Source: Hyphomicrobiales bacterium (GTDB taxonomy: Bacteria; Pseudomonadota; Alphaproteobacteria; Rhizobiales; CAJQND01). Taken from it: 35,764 bases of DNA. A model generated the notes under the pieces. That model saw only the letters and a program-made list of their open reading frames with translations, was not told the DNA's origin and did no database searches. This document shows, piece after piece, positions 16,251 through 25,376 of this stretch. The stretch covers positions 1-35,764 of the forward strand of contig JANQOW010000038.1 of NCBI GenBank assembly GCA_028285595.1. Direction: 5' to 3'. Each line of letters starts with the position of its first letter. Position 1 is the first letter of the stretch. A program made the translations under genes and the position numbers.

Positions 16251-18176
16251 CTAGAAAGCCCCGCTGCCCCGCCGTGAGGCGGGAACGGAGTTGGGATCTT
16301 GTATCTCTGCCCAAAGGCGTTCGTTGATGTCCACACCAAGCTTGGCCTGAAGGTCCACGAGATATTGCTGCAAGAGATCCTGGCTCATCCCCCCGCGCAG
16401 AGCGGTTGCCATTTGCTTGGCCCCGGCGCTGTCTGCTGAGAATGTCGGGGTGGTGATCTCGGTCGTCTCAAACAACAGCATGCCGCTATCGTTCACCGGT
16501 TGCGACATACCGACTTTGCCTTTTGGCGTGGCGAACACGGCCTGAAGACCGAACCGGCCCAGTTCAGGTGAGGGGGCCTGCCGGCTCAGCTCTGGCGTGG
16601 TCTTGATCTCTTGGCCCGTTTCTTTGGCAATGGCATCGAAACTCCCGCCCTGATTGGCCTGATCCACAAGCTTCCGTGCGGTGGCTCTCAGTGCGTCTGC
16701 CTTCTTGCTCTCTGTCCATAACCGCTTGGCTTCGTCTTTGACGTCAGCGAACGGCTTCAGGGCCTCCGGTGTCACCTCAACAACGTCGAGCCAAGCCCAG
16801 CCTTCCTCTTGAGTCTCTACCGGATCGTTCTCCACGCCCACGTCGCTTTCAAACGCGAGCTTCAGGCTTGCGGCCCGGGCGGGCACGGTGTCGACGTTCT
16901 TACCGGAAGGGTCTCGCCCGGCACGGTCGATGCCATCAACCATGATCAGGGGCAGGTTCATGGCTTTTGCGATCTCCGCCAGCGAACTGCCGCCGGCGCG
17001 TTCATCTTCAATGCGATCATGCAGGTTGAGGATCTCTTCCTTACCCCGTTCCAGCTTGAGATCGCGCTCAAGGCTCGCGCGGACCTCTTCGTAAGGTTGG
17101 GTGCTGCCAAACACAATGTCGGTCACCCGAACCAGGACCGTGGCCAGCGACCCGTTGATGGGCTCGCTCACCTTGTCCTTATCCAGCGCAAAGGCGGCCA
17201 CGCCGATCACCGCATCCGGCACCTCTTTCTGGGTGAGGCTGCCAAGGCTGTAATCGCGTTCGCTCAGACCCTTTTCTTTGGCGATGTCCAGGAAATCGGC
17301 ACCCTCTGAGATACGCTTGTAAGCTTCCTCGGCTTCAGCCGTGTTCAAGAAGGCAATTTGCTGGATGGTGCGCTTTTCCGGAATGGAATAATTGTCTATG
17401 CGCTTATCGTAAGCGGCCTTGAGGTCTTCTTCGCTCACGGTCACCGAATCTGCCACATCCTCAGGCTGCAGGCGCAGGATCGACAAGGTGCGAAACTCCG
17501 GCGCGGTGAAGGTGCGTTTGTTGTTATCGTAATAGGTTTTCAGCTCGCTTTCGCTGGGCTCCGGCGGGGCCTCCGCCGCACTTTCCGGCAAGATGAAGTA
17601 ACGCGCTTTGCGGCCCTCGTTCTGGTAGGCCCACGCCGCTTTGGTCAGGGCTGTGGGTACCGACAGTTCCTGATCGACCGCGTTGGCCAACTCGGTGCGC
17701 AAGATCCTCTGGCGCTCCTGATTTACGAAATCTGCCTCAGAGTAGCCGTTCTGCGCCAAAATCTGGCGGAATGTTCTGGCATCAAACGTGCCCCCGGCAT
17801 TTTGAAAATTCGGGTTGCTGGCAATCTGTTTGGCCATCTCCGAATCGGACACGGCAAGCCGCAAGTTCACCGCTTGGCCATCCAGGGATGCCTGGCGGAT
17901 CAAATCACCCAACACCTGCCGGTCTATGCCAAGGGTTCTGACCTCTTCGGGCTGCACCGAGCGCCTCAGTTGCGCAGCCATGGTGCGCAGCCGCAATTGC
18001 AGGGCGTTTTGATAGGCTTCCCGCGAGATTTCCGTTTCACCCACTGTCACCAGGGCTTCGGTGCGATACCCGGTGAAGATATCGTTGATGCCCCAAACCG
18101 CGAAGCTGAGCGCCAACAGGCCAATGAACGCCTTGGCAATGATACCGCCGGTTTTACTGCGCAGTGTCGCAAGCAT
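16251..18176 (-). CDS. ppiD: PpiD/SurA-type periplasmic peptidylprolyl isomerase
   Basis: 641 residues, family-typical. The N-terminus (MLATLRSKTGGIIAKAFIGLLALSFAVWGIND) has one membrane anchor at about 13-30. A SurA_N-like chaperone region follows (GETEISREAYQNALQLRLR...). A parvulin-type domain lies at about 260-360 (EKRTIQQIAFLNTAEAEEAYKRISEGADFLDIAKEKGL). The protein would be held in the inner membrane and assist folding of exported proteins. A good SD (AAGGA) precedes ATG 18176. It heads the trp-moa operon, as in other alphaproteobacteria. Whether the parvulin domain is catalytic cannot be read here; in E. coli PpiD it is largely inactive. Confidence 0.92.
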   Translation of the reverse strand: MLATLRSKTGGIIAKAFIGLLALSFAVWGINDIFTGYRTEALVTVGETEISREAYQNALQLRLRTMAAQLRRSVQPEEVRTLGIDRQVLGDLIRQASLDGQAVNLRLAVSDSEMAKQIASNPNFQNAGGTFDARTFRQILAQNGYSEADFVNQERQRILRTELANAVDQELSVPTALTKAAWAYQNEGRKARYFILPESAAEAPPEPSESELKTYYDNNKRTFTAPEFRTLSILRLQPEDVADSVTVSEEDLKAAYDKRIDNYSIPEKRTIQQIAFLNTAEAEEAYKRISEGADFLDIAKEKGLSERDYSLGSLTQKEVPDAVIGVAAFALDKDKVSEPINGSLATVLVRVTDIVFGSTQPYEEVRASLERDLKLERGKEEILNLHDRIEDERAGGSSLAEIAKAMNLPLIMVDGIDRAGRDPSGKNVDTVPARAASLKLAFESDVGVENDPVETQEEGWAWLDVVEVTPEALKPFADVKDEAKRLWTESKKADALRATARKLVDQANQGGSFDAIAKETGQEIKTTPELSRQAPSPELGRFGLQAVFATPKGKVGMSQPVNDSGMLLFETTEITTPTFSADSAGAKQMATALRGGMSQDLLQQYLVDLQAKLGVDINERLWAEIQDPNSVPASRRGSGAF

Positions 18177-18324
18177 TGAAACGATCCTTCATCAAGCATC
18201 TTTCGGGGGCATTTGGTGTATCGCATTTTTTCGTCAAGCGCGAGCATGACAATGCATAAAAATCTCGCGAGCCGGAAACTGGCCTGGCGTTTGCATGAGG
18301 TACCTCAATCAAGGAGGCTAAGCC

Positions 18325-18582
18325 ATGTTTACACCCAAAGAACGCCGCAAAAACCCTCGTTTGCGGACATTAAAGGGCGGACGGGTCATATTCGGCAAAA
18401 GGTTGTGCACCTTTGATTGCGTGGTGCGCGACCGCTCAGAGCGCGGCGCGCGGCTTAAAGTGGTGTCACCTGAATTTGTTCCAAACAGCTTCTTTCTCAA
18501 CATCCCCAAGGAAGAGTTTGAGGTGGAAGCGGTGGTCAAACACCGCGCCGACGGCGAAATTGGCGTTGAATTGTCGCCGTAA
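18325..18582 (+). CDS. Single-domain PilZ protein (c-di-GMP binding)
   Basis: 85 residues with a perfect SD (AAGGAGG) 8 nt before ATG 18325. Both PilZ ligand motifs are intact: RxxxR at residues 8-12 (RKNPR) and DxSxxG at 36-41 (DRSERG). A beta-barrel core ends in GEIGVELSP. Stand-alone PilZ proteins act as small c-di-GMP-dependent adaptors for motility, polysaccharide or envelope functions. It is divergent from ppiD by about 150 bp and precedes secG by 145 bp; the position gives no target. Confidence 0.92.
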   Translation: MFTPKERRKNPRLRTLKGGRVIFGKRLCTFDCVVRDRSERGARLKVVSPEFVPNSFFLNIPKEEFEVEAVVKHRADGEIGVELSP

Positions 18583-18727
18583 CATTGACTTCTGCTGATC
18601 AGACGCCTAAATCGCGCCCATGTGGGTGCATATAAGCGCCGTTGCGTTTAACGGTGTTTCGCGCTAAAGCCCGGCGCGCCCTTGATATCGGGCGGGCGCG
18701 GGCAAACTCGGAACAGCAGAGAATTTT
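18583..18727. promoter_or_regulatory. PilZ-secG intergenic region with GC-rich imperfect hairpin
   Basis: Around 18670-18705 a GCCCGGCGCGCCC arm faces GGGCGGGCGCGGGC across about 8 nt, giving an imperfect GC-rich hairpin without a U-tract. It may end the PilZ transcript or lie in the secG leader. No gene is visible in these 145 bp. Confidence 0.35.
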
Positions 18728-19099
18728 ATGGCTTCCGTACTTCTAGTTATCCATTTGATCGTGGCTTTGTGCCTTATCGCAACAGTGCTTCTTCAGCGTT
18801 CGGAAGGCGGCGCGCTGGGCATGGGCGGCGGCGGTGGCGGCGGCGGCGGACTTCTCAGCGGCCGGGGCGCGGCCAACGCGCTGACCCGCACAACTGCGAT
18901 TTTGACGGTGGTGTTCTTTGCAACCTCGATCAGCCTGACGCTAATCGCGCGTCAGGGCAGTCAGCCAAGCTCTGTACTTGATCAGGCCGGCCAGCAGTCG
19001 CAAGGCACGACGGGCGAGGCGCCGCCAAGCTCCGTTCTCCCCCAGTTGCCGGCGAGCCCTTCGGCCAATCCGGAACCACCGGCACCAAGCAACAATTAG
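18728..19099 (+). CDS. secG: Preprotein translocase subunit SecG
   Basis: 123 residues. SecG is the small inner-membrane subunit of SecYEG. It shows the two-helix pattern: ASVLLVIHLIVALCLIATVLLQRSEGG (about 2-28), a glycine loop (GMGGGGGGGGGLLSGRGAANALTRTTA), then ILTVVFFATSISLTLIA (about 58-74). The C-terminal tail (about 75-123) is Pro/Ser/Gln-rich and disordered, as in many alphaproteobacterial SecG. AGAGAA precedes ATG 18728. secG close upstream of pyrG is a conserved order. Confidence 0.95.
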   Translation: MASVLLVIHLIVALCLIATVLLQRSEGGALGMGGGGGGGGGLLSGRGAANALTRTTAILTVVFFATSISLTLIARQGSQPSSVLDQAGQQSQGTTGEAPPSSVLPQLPASPSANPEPPAPSNN

Positions 19100-19158
19100 C
19101 GTTCCGCGCTCACCAGCGGACCGCACGCCAAAGAGTGACAGAAAGGGTCCGCAGCTAA

Positions 19159-19770
19159 ATGAGCACGATCACCACGGTTGAACAACTGGAAGCCCTCTAC
19201 GGCTTGCCCAAGGAAGCCTCCACCGCAAAAGAGATCAACTGGATCTCAGCGGAGTATCGCGCTCTCATTGAAGCCTCCCCGTTCGCTGTGCTGGCCACCA
19301 ACGGTCCTGAAGGACTGGATTGCTCGCCCCGGGGGGACGTGGCAGGATTCGTGCGCGTTGACGGAGACCGCACCTTGCTGATGCCGGATCGACGGGGCAA
19401 CAACCGGGTCGACAGCTTGCGCAATATCGTGCGCGATGGCAGGGCGGCGCTGTTGTTTCTCATCCCCGGTTCAGGCACCACCTTGCGTGTGAACGGCAAG
19501 GCGGAACTTTCCACCGATCCTGACCTTTTGGCCTCGTTTGTCGTTAAGGGGCAGGCGCCCCGGTCCGTCATTGTCTTCACAGTTGAGGCGATCTATTTCC
19601 AATGCGCCAGGGCTATTGTGCGCTCTGGCTTGTGGAAACCGGAAACCCAAGTGGATCCCAAATCTCTGCCAACGCCCGGGCAGATCCTGGCGGGGCTGAC
19701 CAATGGCCGCGTTGGAGGACAAGCTTACGATGAAGAATGGCCTGAGCGGGCGGCGAAGACCTTATGGTGA
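19159..19770 (+). CDS. PPOX-class FMN flavoprotein (pyridoxamine 5'-phosphate oxidase-like)
   Basis: 203 residues. The split-barrel FMN fold is indicated by SPFAVLATNGPEGLDCSPRGD, RTLLMPDRRGNNRVDSLRNIV, ALLFLIPGSGTTLRVNGKAEL and YFQCARAIVRSGLW. This pattern matches the subgroup of PPOX-type proteins named after MSMEG_1061/DR2398, not authentic PdxH. The reaction is unknown; members may bind FMN or F420. It sits between secG and pyrG on the same strand, probably as an inserted accessory gene. Confidence 0.88.
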   Translation: MSTITTVEQLEALYGLPKEASTAKEINWISAEYRALIEASPFAVLATNGPEGLDCSPRGDVAGFVRVDGDRTLLMPDRRGNNRVDSLRNIVRDGRAALLFLIPGSGTTLRVNGKAELSTDPDLLASFVVKGQAPRSVIVFTVEAIYFQCARAIVRSGLWKPETQVDPKSLPTPGQILAGLTNGRVGGQAYDEEWPERAAKTLW

Positions 19771-21492
<1,722 letters not shown>

Positions 21493-21571
21493 GTGGCCGT
21501 GAACTCCCCTCCGCGTTGCGGGGACGTGCCGTTGTAAATCTAGTGTTTGAGCGCTGAAGAGATTGATCTGA

Positions 21572-24007
21572 ATGAAAGCTCTCATCTGGTCCAGGCTGTT
21601 GCCGCTTCTGACGGCACTTTTCCTTGCGCTCAGCGCTGTATCGGCGCTGGCCGACAGCGGCAAAGCAGAGCATGCGCTGGACGACTACAACAAGATTGTA
21701 GAGCGGGCTGAAAATACGCTGAAACTGCCGGATTTGCGGCCCGACAGTCTGCAAAAGCTGCGCGCTGATCTGGACCAGATGCGTGCCGACGCCCTCACAA
21801 ATTCAGCTGCGCTCGCTCCTGAAATCAGCGCTGCGGAGAGCCAGCTTAATCAGCTTGGCCCAAAGCCGGAAAGCGGCGAGGAAAATGTGGCAATTGCCAA
21901 GCAGCGCGAGACCATCAGCGCGAATTTGGCAAAGCTGCAAGGTATCGCCAAGCAACTCGAGGTCGCCGCGCTGCGCGCAAGTCAGTTGTCTGCACAAGCC
22001 GCGGAGATTGAGCGCGACCAGTTCTTCCAGAAGGTGTTTGCGCGCAGTAAGTCTGTGCTCAACCCCAGTCTTTGGTATTTGGGCACGAGCACCATTGGCC
22101 GCGTATCCACCAACCTCTACCGGATCGTTCATAGCTGGCTGACCGGCATCTCCGATGGCCCCAGCGCAGGCAAGTTCTGGGCCGTGGTGGTTTGTCTGAC
22201 CCTGGCTTTTGCCGGCGGCTTTGGCGTGCGGCGCTTGCTGGCGAGATTTGTTGGTCCGGATCTCAACCAGGCCGCTCCGTCCAACTTGAGCCGCCTGTGG
22301 CGCGTCTTTCGTGGCCTGGCCATCAATATCTTCTCCGTGCTGGTCGCCTTCATCTTCGCCGGCTTGAGCTTGGAACTGCTGGGGCATCTGCCGCTGCAGA
22401 TCCAAAAGATAGGCTGGACGCTCATGGCCGGCTCGGCGTTCGTTGCTGCCGTGCACGCGCTAACCCATGGCGTGCTTGCCCCGTCCTCGCCGCAGTGGCG
22501 CCTGGCGCAGATTTCTGATGCCAGAGCCGCAAAGTTGCGTGGCTTACTCGATCTTGCATCCATCGTGGTCGCGCTGGGCTTTGTGTTGCGCGAACTTGGG
22601 GCTGTGGTGTTCCTGCCGCCGGCCTACGCGGCGCCCGTGAGTGCCTTTGTGGCCACAACGGTCGCCGCCATTTTGGCCATGTGCCTGCTTTTGGCGCGCC
22701 CGGTTCCTGAGGCAGAGGACGCCGAGCTGCCCTTTACCGCAGAGCGCCCGGGCGGCTTTGCCTGGCTCGCCAGTATCCGCATCCTCTTGTGGATCACCGT
22801 CGCCGTCGTCGGAGTGGCGTTACTGCTCGGATATCTGTCTTTGGCCCGCTTCATCATGGCGCAGTTTGTGGTCACCGGCAGCCTGATCGCCATCTTGTAT
22901 CTCGCCCACTACCTGATTGATGAACTCGTTGGCACCGGATTTGGACCGGGATGGGCGGCCGGCGACTTCCTGCGCAAGACCATCGGCATGAGCGAGGTGG
23001 CCATCGCCCGCCTGGGTCTCCTCATGGGCACCGTGGGCGACTTCCTTCTGGTGTTCATCGGTCTGCCCCTCGTGGCCACTCAATGGGCCTACAATCTGGC
23101 CGATTTCCGCGGCTGGGTGACCACGATCTTCTTCGGCTTCAAGATTGGCGGCGTCACCATCTCGTTCGCCACTATTGTCTCGGCCATCGCGGCCTTTGCG
23201 TTCGGCCTGATCGTCACCCGTCTCATCACCGCCTGGCTCGACGGACGGGTTCTGGCTCGGACCCAGGTGGACCGCGGCATCCGCGATTCCATCCGTACCG
23301 GAGCAGGGTATCTTGGGATTGCGTTGGCCGCGCTCTTTGCGCTTTCCTACGCCGGAGTGGACTTCTCCAACATTGCGATTGTGGCCGGTGCGCTTGGTGT
23401 GGGTATCGGTTTTGGCCTGCAATCCATCGTCAATAACTTCGTCTCCGGCCTGATCCTTCTGGCCGAGCGCCCGATTAAGGTGGGAGACTGGATCGCGGTG
23501 ACGGGCGGTGAGGGCTATGTGACGCAAATCAACGTGCGCTCCACCGAGATCAAGACCTTCGACAATTGCTCGGTCATTGTTCCGAACTCCAGTTTGATCT
23601 CCGAGCCCGTGCAGAACTGGACCCACGAGGACACCCGTGGCCGGGTGAAGGTTCCCTTCGGCGTCTCCTACTCCAGTGATCCCGATCAGGTGCGCGATAT
23701 CGTGCTGGAATGTGTGGAGAAGGTGAAGGAAGAGCATCGTATTCTGCTCCATCCGGCGCCCCAGGTGATGTTCATGAATTTCGGGGCAAGCTCGCTGGAC
23801 TTTGAATTGCGCATCCATATTCCCGAAGTGGACTGGGCCCTGTCCGTGGCCAGCGCGCTCAGGTTCGAGATCCTTGCCGCCTTCCGCCAAAACGGCATCG
23901 AAATTCCATTCCCGCAGCAAGATCTTCATATTCGTGACATCGACAGGCTGGAAACAGCCCTTGCCGGCAAACCAACACCTGTTCGTAAACCAAGGGCTAA
24001 ATCCTGA
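21572..24007 (+). CDS. Large MscS-family mechanosensitive channel (DUF3772-type N-terminus)
   Basis: 811 residues, much larger than the roughly 286 of E. coli MscS. A signal peptide (1-27, ending AVSALA) is followed by a periplasmic helical region (about 28-170, DUF3772-like with coiled-coil character). About ten or eleven membrane segments follow between residues 200 and 640. The pore helix and beta domain are diagnostic: GALGVGIGFGLQSIVNNF then LAERPIKVGDWI, and VPNSSLISEPVQNWTHED. Such channels release solutes on hypo-osmotic shock from the inner membrane. Its stop overlaps the next start (TGATG), so the VOC gene is translationally coupled. Confidence 0.93.
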   Translation: MKALIWSRLLPLLTALFLALSAVSALADSGKAEHALDDYNKIVERAENTLKLPDLRPDSLQKLRADLDQMRADALTNSAALAPEISAAESQLNQLGPKPESGEENVAIAKQRETISANLAKLQGIAKQLEVAALRASQLSAQAAEIERDQFFQKVFARSKSVLNPSLWYLGTSTIGRVSTNLYRIVHSWLTGISDGPSAGKFWAVVVCLTLAFAGGFGVRRLLARFVGPDLNQAAPSNLSRLWRVFRGLAINIFSVLVAFIFAGLSLELLGHLPLQIQKIGWTLMAGSAFVAAVHALTHGVLAPSSPQWRLAQISDARAAKLRGLLDLASIVVALGFVLRELGAVVFLPPAYAAPVSAFVATTVAAILAMCLLLARPVPEAEDAELPFTAERPGGFAWLASIRILLWITVAVVGVALLLGYLSLARFIMAQFVVTGSLIAILYLAHYLIDELVGTGFGPGWAAGDFLRKTIGMSEVAIARLGLLMGTVGDFLLVFIGLPLVATQWAYNLADFRGWVTTIFFGFKIGGVTISFATIVSAIAAFAFGLIVTRLITAWLDGRVLARTQVDRGIRDSIRTGAGYLGIALAALFALSYAGVDFSNIAIVAGALGVGIGFGLQSIVNNFVSGLILLAERPIKVGDWIAVTGGEGYVTQINVRSTEIKTFDNCSVIVPNSSLISEPVQNWTHEDTRGRVKVPFGVSYSSDPDQVRDIVLECVEKVKEEHRILLHPAPQVMFMNFGASSLDFELRIHIPEVDWALSVASALRFEILAAFRQNGIEIPFPQQDLHIRDIDRLETALAGKPTPVRKPRAKS

Positions 24008-24882
24008 TGCGTGGAATTGATCATCTGGTGCTGTGTGTGGACGATCTGGAGGCGGCCCGCACATTCTACGGTGCGCTCGGCTTCAACCTGACCCCGGCTG
24101 CGCAGCATCCGTTCGGGACGGCCAACTCACTGGTTCAACTGGCGGACTTTTCCTTCCTGGAACTCTTGGCCGTGGAGGATGCCTCCAAAATCACCGCCGC
24201 CGGGCCCGGTGGGTTCAGCTTTGGCGATTTCAACCGCGGGTTCATTCAAGAGGGCCCGGGCGAGGGCATATCCATGCTGGTGCTGGACAGCCTCGATGCC
24301 GCCGCTGATCTGGCGGCGTTCAAGGCCGCTGAGATCACCACCTATGATCCGTTCGGCTTCTCGCGCACCGCCAAACTGCCGGACGGGGAGGAGGTGACGG
24401 TCTCGTTTTCCCTCACATTCACCACCCATCCGGATATGCCGCAAGGGGCGTTCTTCACCTGCCAGCAGCATGCGCCGGAGCATTTTTGGAAGGCGGAGTA
24501 TCAGCGTCACGCGAACACCGCCACCGGAACGGCAGAGGTAATCGTGCTGGCCGATCAACCGCTCAAGTTTTCCCGCTTCTTTCAGGCCTTCGTGGGCACA
24601 GACGAGATTACCGCGTGGGATGAGGGCTTCACTGTGCAAACCGGCCGCGGCGCAATCTCGGTGATCTCGCCGACCGATTGGAAGGTGCATTTTCCCGAGA
24701 CGTTTGCCCCGGATCTTGACCAAGGGCCACGGCTCGCCGCGTATCGGATTGCGGTGAGCGATTTGGGCGCTGTTCAGGACTGTCTTCGGGCCAACGATAT
24801 CACTCGGCTCAACTACGGCCGCGGCGTTGCCGTGCCGCCCGGTGAAGCGTTCGGAGTGGCCATTGAGTTTGTAGCCAACTGA
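24007..24882 (+). CDS. VOC-family protein with glyoxalase_3-like domain
   Basis: 291 residues, two vicinal-oxygen-chelate halves. The first opens with GIDHLVLCVDDLEAARTFYGALGF, including a metal-ligand His. The stretch FTTHPDMPQGAFFTCQQHAPEHFW is characteristic of the glyoxalase_3-type domain. The second half resumes near TGTAEVIVLADQPLKFSRFFQAF. It is probably a metal-dependent lyase, dioxygenase or binding protein; the substrate is unknown. It overlaps the MscS gene by one base and is followed 12 nt later by a thioesterase, so the three form one transcription unit. Confidence 0.85.
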   Translation: MRGIDHLVLCVDDLEAARTFYGALGFNLTPAAQHPFGTANSLVQLADFSFLELLAVEDASKITAAGPGGFSFGDFNRGFIQEGPGEGISMLVLDSLDAAADLAAFKAAEITTYDPFGFSRTAKLPDGEEVTVSFSLTFTTHPDMPQGAFFTCQQHAPEHFWKAEYQRHANTATGTAEVIVLADQPLKFSRFFQAFVGTDEITAWDEGFTVQTGRGAISVISPTDWKVHFPETFAPDLDQGPRLAAYRIAVSDLGAVQDCLRANDITRLNYGRGVAVPPGEAFGVAIEFVAN

Positions 24883-24894
24883 CGGGGCGGGCCG

Positions 24895-25335
24895 ATGAGT
24901 ACAGAAGATCCTCTTGCCCATGTGACGGGTCTTGAGTTCCTGCAAAGCATGATCGATCAGGGCATCAAGGCGCCCATGGCGATCACGCTCGGGTTCAGCC
25001 TGGTTGAAGTTGGCGACGGCTATGCCCGGTTTGAAGGCCGGGTGACGCAGGACCATTTCAATCCGGCCGGCGTGGGCCATGGGGGATATGCGGCCACCAT
25101 TCTGGACAGCGCGTTGGGCTGTGCGGTGCAGACCAAGCTGCCCAAGGCCACCCACTATGGGACGGTGGAGCTGAAGATCAACTGCATCCGTCCGCTGTTG
25201 CCTGAGTGTGGCCTGCTGACGGCAACGGCAAACGTGATTCATGTGGGACGGCGCATGGGCACGTCCGACGGGCGCCTGGTGGATGAGAACGGAAAACTAC
25301 TGGCGCATGGGTCCACCACATGCATGATCTACTAG
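24895..25335 (+). CDS. PaaI-family hot-dog thioesterase
   Basis: 146 residues. The hot-dog core is clear: DHFNPAGVGHGGYAATILDSALGCAV (the central helix with the conserved His-Gly-Gly), HYGTVELKINCIRPL and GRRMGTSDGRLVDENGKLLAHGSTTCMI. These enzymes hydrolyse acyl-CoA, often aromatic acyl-CoA esters. It is the last gene of the MscS-VOC-thioesterase unit. The stop codon overlaps the start of a 16-bp repeat also found near the window's right end. Confidence 0.92.
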   Translation: MSTEDPLAHVTGLEFLQSMIDQGIKAPMAITLGFSLVEVGDGYARFEGRVTQDHFNPAGVGHGGYAATILDSALGCAVQTKLPKATHYGTVELKINCIRPLLPECGLLTATANVIHVGRRMGTSDGRLVDENGKLLAHGSTTCMIY

Positions 25336-25347
25336 AGCAGTTCTTTG
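25332..25347. repeat. 16-bp interspersed repeat CTAGAGCAGTTCTTTG, copy 1
   Basis: Identical to bases 35666-35681. It covers the thioesterase stop codon and lies between two convergent genes. AGAGC within it can pair with GCTCT at 25351-25355, making a small hairpin. Intergenic 'TAGAGCA...' repeats are common in alphaproteobacterial genomes. Confidence 0.6.
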
Positions 25348-25376
25348 ACGCGCTCTACACAAGCTCAAGGTAAGGC

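Noticed and set aside
22820..24064. A 414-codon minus-strand open frame opposite the MscS gene
   Set aside because: Antisense to a confidently identified channel; His/Asp/Gly-rich shadow composition.
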